A DNA stretch of 64,000 nucleotides from Microstegium vimineum (GCA_022036555.1 CM039120.1:31459716-31523715), one strand, 5' to 3'; counted from the first letter of the stretch, positions 21,918-34,842 are shown. Made by a program: numbers and translations. Notes: generated from the sequence alone by a model not told the origin.

Positions 21918-24715
21918 ATGGCACGAGTGAATAATGTTGGTGGTGGTCCCGGTGATGACGAGCCGCCTCGCCGTCCCCCTCCCACCGTTTCATAGAAGGG
22001 GAAGGCCAAGGCGAAGGTTCCCGCAAAGAAGCGGAAGTTGCTTGACAGAGACGCCCTAGCGGCGATAGCAGTCGCTGAGGTAGCTGACAGGGTAGAGCGT
22101 GGTGCTACGCTTCGCATTGGCACTCACGCTCGTACCACTACTTCCAGACAGTCCTCACAGCCACCGGCAGCGACCGATGAGGCAGCAGCTATAGAGCCAG
22201 CCGAGGCAGCTACAGAGGCAACTACATAGGCAGCAGAGCCAGCTACAGATGCAGCTCAGCCGACTCCTCCTAGATGGTCTACACACGCCCGTGTCGAGGT
22301 TGCTCCTCGTCCTGAGGGTCCTTACCGCGGCGACAGAGTTCCAAGGGCAGTTCCACCTCCACCGTCCATGGTCGGGCCCCCAGTGATGCCCGTGCATGTG
22401 GATCTCAGTTTGGCTTCCACTAGGCAGGTCTATGAGCTTTGGATGGTAGAGCTTGAGGAGTGGTGTCCAGTTCAGAGGCATCTGGACGCTCCTCCAGGTT
22501 GGTGGCACCCTCGCCACAAGGACTTCTACGACGCAGCCCGCACCATGAGGATCCAGCTACGACCCCACCGAGTGTGCCCGCTTGAGAAGATCATAGAGAC
22601 CGGTGGAGAGGTGCTTCGACCTCTACTCATGTACCTTCCTGGGCTGGCGGACCTCCTAGGCCGCTCGGGGAACTACGTCGAGCACTGGGTCCGGGAGTTC
22701 TACGCTTCCGTTTGGATAGACCCTGACCACGAGTTCTTCCAGTACACCTTCAGAGGGGAGCGCTACCGGATGTACTTGACAACCCTCAGAGAGCGACTTC
22801 ACCTCACCCAGTACGAGTTCGACTTCACAGGCAGTGCTTCGGGGAGTGTGACTCCCACGCAGAGCTATTGGAGGCACTCCACCTTCAGTTGACCACGTCT
22901 CCCCGTGCTTCCAGCAGCCGTTCAGTCTCGGTGCCCGTCGTCACCCCGGTGAGTTGCTCTCTCACGTTCGTCTCCTGAATGACGTGTTCCGACGCACTCT
23001 ACTTCCTCGCACCGGCTACCGTGACGCGCTCATGAACCTGGAGCAGTACCTCATAGCCGCTGTTGTGACTCAGACAACGTTCGACATTGCGGATTTCATA
23101 GTGTGTGAGATGGAGGACACCATAGCAGATGGGATTGTGTCATGCCGGCAGTTGCCCTATGCTCACTGGATCAACTCCCTACTTGTTTTGGCACTCCGCA
23201 GTCACCCACAGCTCAGCCGTGAGCTCTCAGACTCGCCTTCTATTTTTCCGATCTACATGATGAGTGCTGTGATTGATGGTCGTCGGGGCAACAGAGCCCT
23301 CCGGAGGATTCGCCGTGCAGTACCGGCTCGAGAGATGGATGAGATTGACGCTCAGGACATGGCGATGCGCGCCGTGGCTCAAGGAGAGCTAGCTGACCTT
23401 GAGAGGCAGGAGGACTTGGATCAGGGCGTAGACCCAATTCCATCAGACAGTGACGACGACGAATACCGTCCACACCATCCTGCTCCACCTCATCCAGCAG
23501 CAGCTCATGACGCAGAGGCCGTTCCCTCTAGCGTGGCACCTCCTCCAGCTGCACCCACCGACCCTTTTCTTCTGCGGGTCCTGGATCGGCTTGACACTTC
23601 TCAGCAGTAGATGGTGGCCATGATGGGCCAGGTTCAGGCCAGGCAGGATCAGTTTAGGGAGCAACTGCTTGCTAGTCAGGCGATGACCTTCCAGTTCATG
23701 GGATATATCTTGCAGCAGACTGGAGCTCCTCCTCCCCTATTCCTTCAGAGGCCATCGTAGTTTCAGCTGGGTCCCCCTCAGTTTGGGCAGTTTCCTGGAC
23801 TGTCCCCTCAGCCACCTCTTGGACAGGTTCTCACCTCAGCCGCCGCCTCCGGGCATGCCCTACTACGTCCAGCACCCGACACCCTCGTCTTCGCACTTCA
23901 CAGCTCCAGTGGTCAGCACTGCTCAGTACGCGGGTCGCCCGGTCACTCCTCTAGGATAGTCTCGACCAGCGACTCCCACTTCAGCTATACCGTCCTCTGG
24001 TTGACTACAGAGTGTGAGTCCCTCAGCGCAGTTTCAGTCTCCGGCCAGCCAGGTGGCACAGTGGTTCGACACAGTGGGGCAGATGACGCAGTTTTCACCG
24101 ATCACCACTGGGTTTACCCCGTACTTAGTGTCTGCAGGCTTGGATAGTTCTGCTCCAGCGTTCTCTGCTAGCTACAGTGCCCTCACCGGCCTTGCTAGTC
24201 CTACCGACTACCAGCCGTCTCTGCCAGAGCCCGTTCCACAGACTGGAGGTACCCTTCCCTCCTGAGTGGCTTCGTCCGAGCTAGCTCCTCAGGACCCACC
24301 TGCTCCAGCTACTACTTCTCTAGAGGTCCAGCCTGACGTGACTCTAGTGGCTGCTGAGCCCTAGGGACAGGCCATTCAGACCTCAGTATCAGAGGCACCG
24401 GCTACAACTCCTGCTCCCGAGTCAGAGGTTGCTCCTTCCGTGCCCGCTCCAGCTTCGAACTTGCTTGCTTCCGAGGCCCAGGCATAGACAGAGTCAGTGG
24501 TTCCAGAGACACAGCCGTCTGATGTACCAGCAGAGTCAGTGGCCGACGCTACAACTTCTACTTCTGTGGCCACTGCTCCCGAGACTGCTCCAGAGACAAC
24601 TCCTGAGACAGCTCCAGACACAGCCGGTTCGGGTGACAGCGACTCCAGTCCTGACTACGAGCAGTTCACCCTGCACGCTCGTGACCCAGCTACTCCTCCT
24701 GCGCCCGACGCTTAG
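21918..24715 (+). pseudogene. D ORF3: accessory protein, decayed
   Basis: Sense-strand third ORF, start ATG 21918 (MARVNN), collinear with C1 ORF3. Order: a basic cluster KAKVPAKKRKL near residue 30; an Ala/Thr/Pro-rich linker; a conserved domain at 22368-22830 with YLPGLADLLGRSGNYVEHW and REFYASVWID; a second conserved block at 22954-23230 (LPRTGYRDAL, QTTFDIADFIV, PYAHWINSLLVL); then Gln-rich and Pro/Thr/Ala-rich tails to TAG 24713-24715. It resembles the 'putative plant transposon protein' domain found in extra ORFs of plant retroelements; that match is from memory. Breaks: TAG near 21988 and 22227, a frameshift near 22840, TGA near 22850, TAG 23608, TAG 23758, a frameshift near 23830, and four or five later stops. 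Role unknown. Confidence 0.7.
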
Positions 24716-25161
24716 TTTTTGGTGCTTTGTCGCCAAAGGGGGGAGAGAGTGAGAGTATGCTAGTGATAGGGGGAGTTGAGAGTGAGACTTGTTTCTTTTG
24801 ATGTGCTTACTTCTCTCGTATTCATGCATCATGTTTATCCTATCGCATACATTTGCTTTTGTGTGATGGTACACTTGCTTGTGACATTGTGGTTCTCTCT
24901 TATATATTATGTCACATGCTTTTGGCCCTTGATATGCTTCCGTGCTTTACTTTGATATATACCTGTGATAAGCATATCTCTTGTACTTGCTCTTAATTCA
25001 TATCCTCAGTACATGTTGTGGCTTCGATTACTTAAGCATGTATTATTCATTCATATTCACTAGCCCATGCCTAGATAAGCCAAGTCACTTGAAAACCCAA
25101 AATAAAACTCTCTTTTCATACTCTATGGCATATTGTCGTCAATCACCAAAAAGGGGGAGAT
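24716..25161 (+). mobile_element. D 3' untranslated region with polypurine tract
   Basis: It begins with TTTGTCGCCAAAGGGGGGAG, a purine-rich block also present in C1 near 55690, then AT-rich sequence. The polypurine tract AAAAAGGGGGAGA lies at 25148-25160, one base before the 3' LTR. Confidence 0.75.
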
Positions 25162-26614
25162 TGAAAGCATCTAGGCCCCTAGAGTTTCGGTGATTAACGA
25201 CAATGCAAGATTACTATGACTAACGTGTGTTTTGTAGAGGCAATAAGAAAGTTAGGTCATGGTAATGGGTGGTTGATTGGACTATCATGGTATACGTGCC
25301 CCTTATTGGAATCGTTTCGGTTTTAAAAGGATTTGCGACAAGGTTGAAGATTAGACTAGGTCTAAGTGTCATTGGAGTTGAGAGACACTTAGAGTAGTTT
25401 AGCACCTTTATTTTTCCTTTGGCCGTACTATTAAGAGGCGTTCTATCTAGTAGCTTGACCTAGGAAAGGCTTAGTGTTTAGGTGTGGTGCACACTTGTCA
25501 AACTAGCACTAGGAAGCTTCAGAAATAGTCCTTGAACCGAGATGAGCAACTTCCATGTTGGAAGGAAGGTGAAAAGGCCCGACACAAGTGTAACTCTGGG
25601 TCCGGACCATTGGATGTGCATTTGGACCCTAGGGTTTGGCTTGCTGGATGCAGGCGCTCCAGACGCTATGAACAGTGCTGGGTCCGGACTCGCTATAGCA
25701 TCCGGACCCAATCCAGAGAGTTCCCGAGAGTAGTTTGGCCACCGGACGCTGTCCGGAGTGTTGCGTTCGGACTGCATTGTGCGTCCGGACAGCAATATAG
25801 AGAGCTCCAGAGAGCAGAAATCGGTCCGGACGCTGTCCGGTTGCTTGCGTCCGGACCTGATAGTGCGTTCGGACTGCCTGGTTTTCATCGTAGAGTACAG
25901 AGGGTTTGGGGGTCCGGACGCATGCTTGATGGTCCGGACCCTACCCTAAAAGTGCATCCGGAGTGACGCAGAAAGTTGGTTTTTGCCTCTAAGGCTAGGG
26001 GTTTTTGCCATTCCCTGTGTTGATTCTCACTAGTTGCTTAGAGTTAGCAAGTGTGTATCCATTCAATCACTAGACTAGCCTTGGTCAAGTGAGAGTTAGT
26101 GCTTGTTACTCTTGGTGATCGACATCACCTAGACGGTTTCACGGTGGTTTGCTTGGTGATCATCTGGTGGTGTTCCTTGTGGATGACCCAAGTTCGATTG
26201 TAATCGGTTGTGGGCGATTCACCGAGCCGGAGTGGCAAAGAATCAACCCATAGAGAGCAGTTAGTCCTTGCGCGGACTAAGGGGGAGTGATACCCTTGCG
26301 CGGGTGCTCCAACGAGGACTAGGGGGGAGTGTCGACTCCTCGATGCCTCGGCAAAATGTCGTCGTGTCAGTTTCCTTTGCCCCTACTCCTTACTTATTGC
26401 ATTTACTCTTAAGCACTACTTTCCGCATTATATTCTTGTTGCTTGAGTAGAATTGCATAGGGCTTTACTGCTTTCATTGTCTTGTCTTGCTTGTTTAGCT
26501 AGGACACACTTGGGAAAGCACTAGGGGTTAATTGGCTCTTGATAGGTTTTAGTTATTGCTTAGAAATTTAAAAGATCTCAATTCACCCCCCTCTTGGGCA
26601 TCTTGATCCTTTCA
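25162..26614 (+). mobile_element. D 3' LTR, TATA segment deleted
   Basis: Starts TGAAAGCATCTAGGCCCC, ends GATCCTTTCA. It is 1453 bases against 1588 in the 5' copy. The main difference is a loss of about 120 bases near 26005, covering the TATA box and the following leader, joined through a short T run. The 11-base inverted repeat is kept (25823-25833 and 25847-25857). It directly abuts the C1 gag start codon. Confidence 0.9.
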
Positions 26615-28465
26615 ATGTCCCATGGGGATGGACCCCCTCCCATGTTCGATGGAGACGACTTTCCTTATTGGAAGGTTCATATGGAAGCCTATCTAGAGGC
26701 CGTTGATGCCGGCGTTCACAAAGCCGCTACTCTTGGTGGTTCGGTGTTCGCCGAAGATCCTTACTTTGAGAAGAACAATGCTAAGGCTAAGAACATCCTC
26801 TTCCAAGGCATTTGTAAGCATGTGTTCAATCGTGTGCGGAATTGCAAAACCGTGCATGAGGTTTGGACAAACATTTGTGCTCTTCACGAGGGCACCAAAT
26901 GTGAAAGAGAAGAGCGCTATCACCTCATCATTGCTAAGATGAATTCTTTTACCATGCTATCTCATGAAAGTGCTAATGAAATGTATTCTCGCTTGAATGT
27001 GCTTGTAGAGGAGTTGAATGGCCTTGGGCCCACCCAAATGACACCGACCGATGTGGTGCACAAGATACTTTGTCTATTGCCAATTAACAAGTATAGCCAC
27101 ATCGTCACAGTCCTTCATCAAGGTGATCTCTCTGCAACTACACCAACACAAGTGTTGGGCAAGATCAACGCTCATGAGATGTACATGAAGATCAATGATG
27201 GTGGTACATCCTCCTCCAAGAAGAAAGAGAAGGAGGAGAAGAAAGACTTGGATCTCAAGGCATCTTCCAAGGAGAAGTGCAAGCTACAAATCATGTATGA
27301 GAGCTCAAGTAAAGAAGATGATGACAACATCGCTCTTATGGTGAAGAAGACCACCAAGATGTTGAAGAGGCTAAACAAGAATGGAGTCAAGTTTGACTCA
27401 AAGAAGAAACTCTTCACATGCTCTTCAAGGAAGCCAATCTCCCAAATGAAGTGCTACAACTGCGGCACTCTTGATCATCTAGCTCATGCTTGCCCCGAAG
27501 ATAAGAAAGACAAGTTCAAGAAATACAAGAAGAACAAGGGTGGCAATGATGACTCAAGTGATGATGACAAGAAGCAAGACAAGCCATACAAGAATAAGAA
27601 GAACTTCAACTTCCACAAGAAGAAGGATGGAAAAGCTTACATTGTGAGTGATTGTCTCACCGACATTGAGGATTCTAGTGACCCCTCCGATGATGAAAGT
27701 GAAGATGAAAGGGTGACCTCTTTGGTGATTGGTTCTTCTCTTCCACCGCCACCTCCTCCTTCATCATCGGGATCATCCTCTACACACCTATGCCTCATGG
27801 CTAAAGGTGATAAGAAGGTACAAATAGAGGATGATGATGATAGTGGTGACTCAAGTGGTAGTGACGATGATGAAACACCATCCTATGAGTAGCTAATTAA
27901 AATGTGCAACAAGTACGCTAGCATCATAAGGAGGTACAAGGGTAAAAATGACAAACTACTTGAGGTCAAAGAAAACTTGCATGCTAAGCTTGACACCTTG
28001 ACTAGTGCTAATGATGATTTGAAGCTTGAGATTAACAATCTCACATCTAGCACTAGGGAGCTCAAAGCCTCTCTTAAGCAAGCTAATGAGAAACATGATA
28101 AGCTTGTGAGGTCAACACAAGAGCTACACACAAGGTACAACTTGCTAAAAGATGACTACCAAATTGTCAAGCAAGAACATGGCATGCTAGTGGTAGCAAA
28201 TGAATTGCTTAATCAAGATCTTGCTACACATGTTGCTACTAACCCGTGTGCTAAGTGTGATAGTGCTACCTCTTGTGATATCTTGATTGATGATGTGGCT
28301 CTTGAGCAAAGTGCAAAGTGCAAGGGCAAGAGAGTTGTTGAAGCCGACAAGTATGATGACTATGTCAAGATGAGAGATGAGAACTCAAAGCTCAAGGAAG
28401 AGCTAGTCACCCTCAAGTCGAACAAGCCTATTGTCATCAAGCCGGCTCAAGAAGAAGACAAGGAT
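26615..28465 (+). pseudogene. C1 gag, one stop, cut by C2
   Basis: Start ATG 26615, restored by the D target-site duplication; the first copy of ATGTC is at 13051. N-terminus MSHGDGPPPMFDGDDFPYWK, copia gag domain to about residue 210, zinc knuckle CYNCGTLDHLAHAC at about 27449-27490, then Lys/Asp-rich, Ser-rich and poly-Pro stretches and a coiled-coil region (27902-28200). The frame is open to the C2 insertion except TAG 27890-27892. The D copy has a Glu-coding codon at the aligned place, and CAG to TAG is the simplest origin. The equivalent of the second D zinc knuckle lies beyond the C2 insertion and is not found. Confidence 0.87.
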
Positions 28466-30340
28466 TGCGAACACATGGTGGATCAGGACCCATGTAGTTC
28501 AGTTTTGTGATGAGTGATTGCTCAACACTTGAGCGGTTCAGTTTGAGTGGCTTGAACTAACCTCTTTGCGAAAGCAAATGTGTGCCTGTCTATTGGCTTG
28601 TGGTGTGCAGGTGCTATGCCTAGTGGCAGTGGTCAATGGCGTGGAGAAGGTCGAGTAGAGACTTGCCGATCCGATGGACTGAGAGCGGTGAAGGGCGGAA
28701 GCGGGGCTCGGACTAAGGGACCATGGGCGCCGGCGGACTAGCTGTGGTGGCTAGTACTTAGCACCGGCGAGTGCGAGAAGACATGGAGGTAGACCAAGTC
28801 GACCGAGTCAAGACGGCGGATGAGCGGGTCCAGCGGAGGCTCATGGGACTCAGAGTCTGACCGGGCGAGGACAAGGTGGCTCGAGTCGAGTGGTTTGATG
28901 GTTTGGGCCTCAAAACCATCCGAGAACGGTTTCCGAGTTTGGGCCTCAAAACTCGGGGTTCGGTAGTTGAGCCGAAAGCTACTGGTGGCAGGTTTCGCGG
29001 GTTTTGGCCTCAAAACTCGGGCGGAGCTTCCGAGGAAGTGGGGATGGCACGTGGCGGAATCCTAGAGGTTGCGTTTAGGCGACGACAACTCTCGGCAGGA
29101 AGCGGGGCCGTCCATTCAAACGAGTGGCTGAGAGTTATCGACTTGGATTACAATGTCTTAGGGCTAGATAATTCAGTCATGTATCTAGGGGGGGTCTGTG
29201 GGAAATAACCAAAGCCCTGTTAAATAGGGGATGAAGGGGTATCCTCATCCCATCTCTTGAACCCTAATCATTGGCCCCAACTCTCTCTCTCTACCCTCCG
29301 TAAGCCATGGTGGCTTTGATTTCGTGATCGAGTCTCCGGTTTGCTTGTGTTTCTTCGCGTTTTGCTTTTTGCTCTCCATTCTTCCCGAGTTGAGATTTTT
29401 CTCTATGGAGTAGTTCTTGCAAAACCGTTTGAACCAAGTTGTTCGTAATCGTGAGGAGCATCTTTGCACCAAAGGGTTTCTCCTCAAACCTCACGAGTAC
29501 GTAGATCGGGCGCTTTCTTTGCAGAGTTCTTTGTTCTTGAGTTTTTCCCCAAATCTCTTCTCTCCCCATTACTCTAAGCTAAATTGAGCGATGATTTCTT
29601 CGGGATAGCTCCCCAACTATACAAGGATCATGCCTACAAAGTTTGGTTGTAGTTGGAGTTCATTTGGTTGAGTTTTGGGAAGATTTGGCGGAGAGAAAAC
29701 AATTTTCGGGTTCACTGTGCAGATTTCGGGGGCGTAGGACGCTCGAACGCAGGGTCTGGACGCTGCCCGCTCCCGAGCCGAGCATCCGTCGCCTACCCGA
29801 GCCGAGCGTCCGTCGCCTAGGGCTATTTCGGACTGTTTTTTTGGGTGTGATGGACTCTGGCGTCAGACTCGTCCATCGCCCAACGGACTCAGCGGTCACC
29901 TTGATCAGCGTCCATCGCCAGCGTCCGTCGGCCTTCCAGCATGGTTTTCAGGATTTTCTTCGTTGCTATTTTGGTCGTTTCTCCCTCGTCCGGACTCCGA
30001 ATTAAGTTCCGTTTGTTGCGTTAGTTTCGTAATCACGCAGGGAACTTGATGAAGCACTTGTGAGACCAATTCTCATAAGTATTTTTGGGTGAGCTCTCTT
30101 CTCTTCTCTGTAGGGTTTGAGAGCCACACTATCGGTGTCTCGATTTGAGTTTTGGTTTCCGGAAGATCCGCTGTACCTCTTGGTCATCACCATAGGTATC
30201 CACCCTCTCTAGTGTCGTGATCTTATTGGTGGTGTAAGCTTTCTTGTTGGGGTTGTTTTTGGGAAGAGTGGCCTGAATATTTCGAGAGAAATTTGAGGCT
30301 CCCATTCACCCCCCCTCTGGTCGCCGTTTCCGGTCCTTCA
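28466..30340 (+). mobile_element. C2 5' LTR
   Basis: 1875 bases from TGCGAACACATGGTGG to CGGTCCTTCA. It aligns with S2 (1917 bases). It contains the repeated phrase GGGCCTCAAAAC (about 28906-29020) and many GCGTCCGTCG words (about 29730-29940). A possible TATA-like TTAAATAG is at about 29220. The C-rich CACCCCCCCTCTGG precedes the end. Confidence 0.88.
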
Positions 30341-30342
30341 AT

Positions 30343-30354
30343 TGGTATCAAAGC
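30343..30354 (+). other. C2 primer-binding site
   Basis: TGGTATCAAAGC two bases after the LTR, initiator Met tRNA type. Confidence 0.85.
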
Positions 30355-30403
30355 CGATTAAGGATCAATCCACCTTACACGGTTCTTGAACTGCGGAGGC
30401 GAC

Positions 30404-33400
30404 ATGGAGCGAGGTGCTGGTAAACCTCCTTACTTTGATGGAACCAACTTTGCCTATTGGAAGGTGCGCATGTCCGCTTACCTCCAAGGGCTTGACACAA
30501 AGTTTTCGGAGATTTGTGAGAATGAGAACTACATGATTCTTGAGGCTCGGATCACCGATGCCCAGGTTACGCAGCATGTGTCAAACGCAAGAGCCCGTAG
30601 TATTCTCTTCTCTTGTTTGTCTCTTTCGGAGTTTGAGTGGTTTTAGAGTCTCACTACGGCACGGGAGATCTGGCAAACACTCTTGAGATATCATGAGGGA
30701 AACCCTCAGATCAAGTCCAGACTCTTCGACAAGTACTGTAGAGAGTACGAGAACTTTGCTCAGTTGGTCGGCGAATCTGTTGACGGGATGTTCACTCGCT
30801 TCCAATCTATTGTCAACAAGATGGGTGCTAATCGAGCCAACTTGCCTTATGATGATCATGAGATGGATATCAAGATTTTACATGCTCTTGATCGGAGGTA
30901 GGTATGGGAGATGAAGGTGGCTGCCATTCAGGAGTCACCGGGCTATGATGCCCTGACCGTGGACGAGCTGTTCAGCAAGCTCAAGTCCTCGGAGATTGAC
31001 TACCAGACCCGGGCCAAGCTTGAAAACCCGTCGAAACCATCTTTGGCGTTGGTTTCTGGCCCCGGCGGTATGTCTTCCTCCTCCTCTGACCCTTCACACT
31101 CCTTGTTTGCTTTGTCTTTGATTTTTGTGACAGAGGAGCAAGTGGAGGCTCTTGGAGATGACGAGTTGGCCCTAGTCATCACTAAGTTCTCACGGTTTCA
31201 CAACAACCGTTTGAACCGACAACGTGGTGGCTCAGCCAAGGGGTGCTACCATTGCGATGATGAGGATCACTTCATCGCAAACTGCCCCAAGAAAGCTGCG
31301 GGTGACTTCACCAAGCGCAAGGAAAAGCGCGAACACCACTTCGAGGACAAGCACAAGCCCAAGGGCGGCTACCATCGAAGGTCCTCCAAGAAGGTGATCG
31401 ACAAGGTGAAGGCCAAGCACCGAGCCTTCCTCGCCTCCCTCAGTGACATCGATGCCTCCTCCGACGGAGGTGCTTCCTCAAGCGATGATGAGTCGAAGGG
31501 ACATGTTGAGGACAAGTTCAACGACCTATGCTTCTACGCCGATGCCAAGCACGGTGGCTTTTGCACCATGGCGATTGAAGAAAGTAAGGTCGGCAAGCAC
31601 AAGGATGACCTCGACTACGACTCCAACACACCCGAGGAAGGAGGACTAGAGGAGACTTGGCTTATGGATTGCGGATGCTCACGCCATATGACCGGAAGTG
31701 CCAAGTGGTTCTCCAGCCTCGACCCCGTGCACCACACCGAGTACATTACATTCAGGGACAAGAGTAAAGGTAAGGTTGTCTCCCGAGGGTCGATCCGAGT
31801 GAACTCTTCTTTTGTCCTCAAGGATGTTAAGCTTTGGTTACAAATTTGCATTTTAACCTTCTTTCAATTTCGCAACTCCTTGATGACGGTTTTGAAGTGA
31901 GTTTCAAGCCTAATCTCTCTCGGATTTTGGACTCTCGTGGTGAGCTTGTTTGCGAGATTTTACCCTTCGAGAAGGTTTTTCGTGCGGATTTTTCTATCTC
32001 TTCCGGACCTTCTCGTTGTCTTCTTACCGGTTCTTCTTCCGAGCTTTGAAAGTGGCATAGGAGATTGGGACATCTTAGCTTCGACTTCGTTGCAAGGCTT
32101 AGCTCGATGGACCTTATCCATGGATTGCCAAAGCTAAAGTTTGAGAAGGATTTGGTTTGCCATCCTTGCAGGCATGACAAGATGGTTGTCACTTCCCATC
32201 CTCCTGTGACTGAGATCATGACCACTCGACCCGACGAGCTCTAACACATGGACACAGTTGGTCCAGCTCGGGTCAGGTCAGAAGGAGGGAAGGGGTATGT
32301 TGTTGTAGTCGTTGATGACTACTCGAGGTACTCTTGGGTGTTCTTTTTGGAGAGTAAGGATAAGGCTTTTTCACTTGTTCGAGATCTGATTTTGAGATTG
32401 CAAAATGAGCTACCTAAGAATGCCATCAGAGCTATCCGCAGTGACAATGGCATATAATTCAATAATGCTCACTTTGCAACTCTTTTCTCTTCTTTGGGTC
32501 TCGATCACCAGTTTTCCTCACCTCACACTCCCCAGCAGAACGGTGTTGTTGAGCGCAAGAATCAGACCCTTGTTGAGATGGCTAGGATGATGCTCGATGT
32601 GCATATGACTCCTAAGCGGTATTGGGCCGAAGCACTCAGTTCTACTTGCTATGTTTCCAATCGCATTTTTCTCTGACCTTTCAAGAAGAAGACTTCTTAT
32701 GAGTTGTGATTTGGGAGACCACCCAAGGTAAGTCACCTACGGGTGTTTGGGTGCAGGTGCGTCATCCTCAAAAAGGGCGGTAAGTTGGATAAATTTGAAT
32801 CACGGTCTTCTGACGGTATCTTTCTTGGTTATTCTATTCATTCTCGTGCTTATTGTGCACTTAACCTTGAGATTAACCGAGTGATGGAGACTTGTGAGAT
32901 TACCTTCGATGAGACTATGCCATGTGTTTCCACTGCTTTTGAGCTTGCGGGTGATGATGAGGTGAACACTAGCATCTTTGTGGAGGAGGAGCAGGACGAC
33001 GCCGATTGGGGTGATCCCGAGCCAACTCCACTAGCTGCCCCCGTCGACCCTACGACGTCCACTTCGGCTCATGGCCCCGATCCGAATACTTCCTCTACAT
33101 GGGGGTCGTTTGAGCAGCTTCCTTAGTCGGTGCCCGTTGCACCTGAGGGAGCTCCAGCTGCTGTCGAGTGGGAGGCCACTTCGTCCAGGCAGGCTCCCCG
33201 CCACATCCAGTGGCAGCACCCGCCGGAGAACATCATCGGCGACATCGACCATCGAGTCACACGGTCTAGGTCCTATCTCTCTCACTTTGCTCATTCGGCT
33301 TTTGTCGCTTCTTTTGAGCCCCGAGATGTTGGACACGCTTTGATGGATCCGGATTGGGTTAGTGCCATGCATGAGGAGTTAGAAAACTTTGAGCGAAACC

Positions 33401-34842
33401 GCGTTTGGGTCTTAGTGCCACCACCACCAAGTTTCCACCCCATAGGTACCAAATGGGTTTTAAAAAATAAACAAAGTGAAGATGGGGTGGTAGTAAGTAA
33501 CAAGGTTAGGTTGGTAGCGCAAGGCTTTTGTCAAAAGGAGGGGATAGATTATGAGGAAACCTTTGCTCCTGTAGCTCGTTTAGAAGCCATTAGAATCCTT
33601 CTAGCTTTTGCGGCGTCTAAGGATTTTAAACTTTTTCAAATGGACGTTAAAAGTGCTTTCTTAAACAGCTACATAGAGGAGGAAGTTTATGTTAAACAAC
33701 CTCCTGGTTTCGAAAATCCCAAGTTTCCAAACCATGTTTTTAAACTCCACAAAGCTTTGTATGGTTTGAAACAAGCCCCTAGAGCATGGTATGATAGACT
33801 AAAAACCTTTTTGCTTGCTAAGGGTTTTAAAATGGGATCGATAGATAAGACATTGTTTCTCCTCAAGCAAGGCAAAGACACTCTCCTAGTCCAAATATAC
33901 GTGGATGATATCATCTTTGGTGGTTCTTCTCATGCTCTTGTTGCCAAGTTTGCAGATCTTATGAGTAGGGAATTTGAGATGAGCATGATGGGAGAATTGA
34001 CTTTCTTTCTCGGGTTGCAAATCAAGCAAACCCGGGAAGGGACGTTTGTGCACCAAGGCAAGTACACGAAGGACATCCTGAAGAAGTTTGACATGGGTGA
34101 GGCAAAGCCCCTCTCGACGCCCATGTCGACTATGATTGCCTTGGATGCGGACGAGGAAGGAGAAGCGGTGGATCAGACGGAGTACCGAAGCATGATCAGA
34201 TCGCTTATGTACATAACAATGACTCGACCGGACATTCAGTTCAGCGTCTGCTTGTGTGCACGCTTTCAGGCGTCCCCACGGACTTCACACAAGCAGGCGG
34301 TGAAACGCATCATGAGGTACTTGCGCTTCACTCCCGAATTTGGACTTTGGTATTCCACCTCCTCCTCTCTTGAGCTTTGTGGTTTTTCTGATGCGGATTT
34401 TGCCAGATGCCGTCTTGATCGGAAGTCCACTTCTGGGACTTGCTAGTTTCTCGGGTCTTCCTTGGTTTCTTGGTCTTCTTGCAAATAGTCTAGCGTGGCA
34501 CAGTCGATGTGCGAAGCTGAGTACGTTGCCGCGGCTAGCTGTTGCTCGCAGTTGATTTGGATGATTGCCACTTTGAAAGGTTTTGGTCTTGTGCTTACTA
34601 AAGCACCTCTGCTTTGCGATAACATGAGTGCAATTAGTGTGGCCAAAAATCTCGTGCTTCACTCTAAGACCAAGCACATTGAGGTCCGCTTTCACTTCTT
34701 GCATGATCATTACGAGAAGGGCGACATTGACCTTCGGCATGTCGAGACTCAAAACCAGCTTGTGAATATTCTCACAAAACCTTTGGATCAGGCTATGTTT
34801 TCTCGCCTTCGGGGCGAGTTGGGTGTTTGCTTTCCTTTTTAG
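30404..34842 (+). pseudogene. C2 gag-pol polyprotein, decayed
   Basis: Start ATG 30404 (MERGAGKPPYFDGTNFAYWK), stop TAG 34840-34842. Zinc knuckle CYHCDDEDHFIANC near 31247. Protease near 31660 reads WLMDCGCSRHMTG, so the usual D-S-G is D-C-G. Pre-integrase WHRRLGH near 32055; integrase Asp in HMDTVGP, Asp in SDNG, Glu in QQNGVVERKN near 32540. Reverse transcriptase from about 33440 with QMDVKSAFLN and YVDD near 33900; RNase H to the end. Stops include TAG after 30642, TAG 30899-30901, TGA near 32047, TAA near 32242 and 32455, TGA near 32676 and 32707, TAG 33124, TAG near 34444 and near 34487, plus a frameshift at about 31835. The longest clean stretch, 33130-34446, covers RT and part of RNase H. 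Confidence 0.88.

Larger units (their letters stand above)
13056..26614 (+). mobile_element. D: complete SIRE-type copia element, 13.6 kb
   Basis: LTRs 13056-14643 and 25162-26614, with TSD ATGTC at 13051-13055 and 26615-26619. It sits exactly on the start of the C1 gag. Order: PBS, gag with two zinc knuckles, protease, integrase, reverse transcriptase, RNase H, long noncoding leader, third ORF, polypurine tract, LTR. All domains are present but frameshifts and stop codons break gag, pol and ORF3, so it is structurally complete but not autonomous. By eye, about 15 differences in the first 430 LTR bases. Confidence 0.92.

Noticed and set aside
13056..26614. D as a currently autonomous element
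   Set aside because: Stops in gag, a frameshift before the integrase core, a stop in place of Trp before RT, and a deletion in the 3' LTR.
28738..29208. ORFs in the C2 LTR, also in S2 at 57432-57875
   Set aside because: LTR repeats (GGGCCTCAAAAC) give open frames; S2 and C2 frames are not conserved in length.
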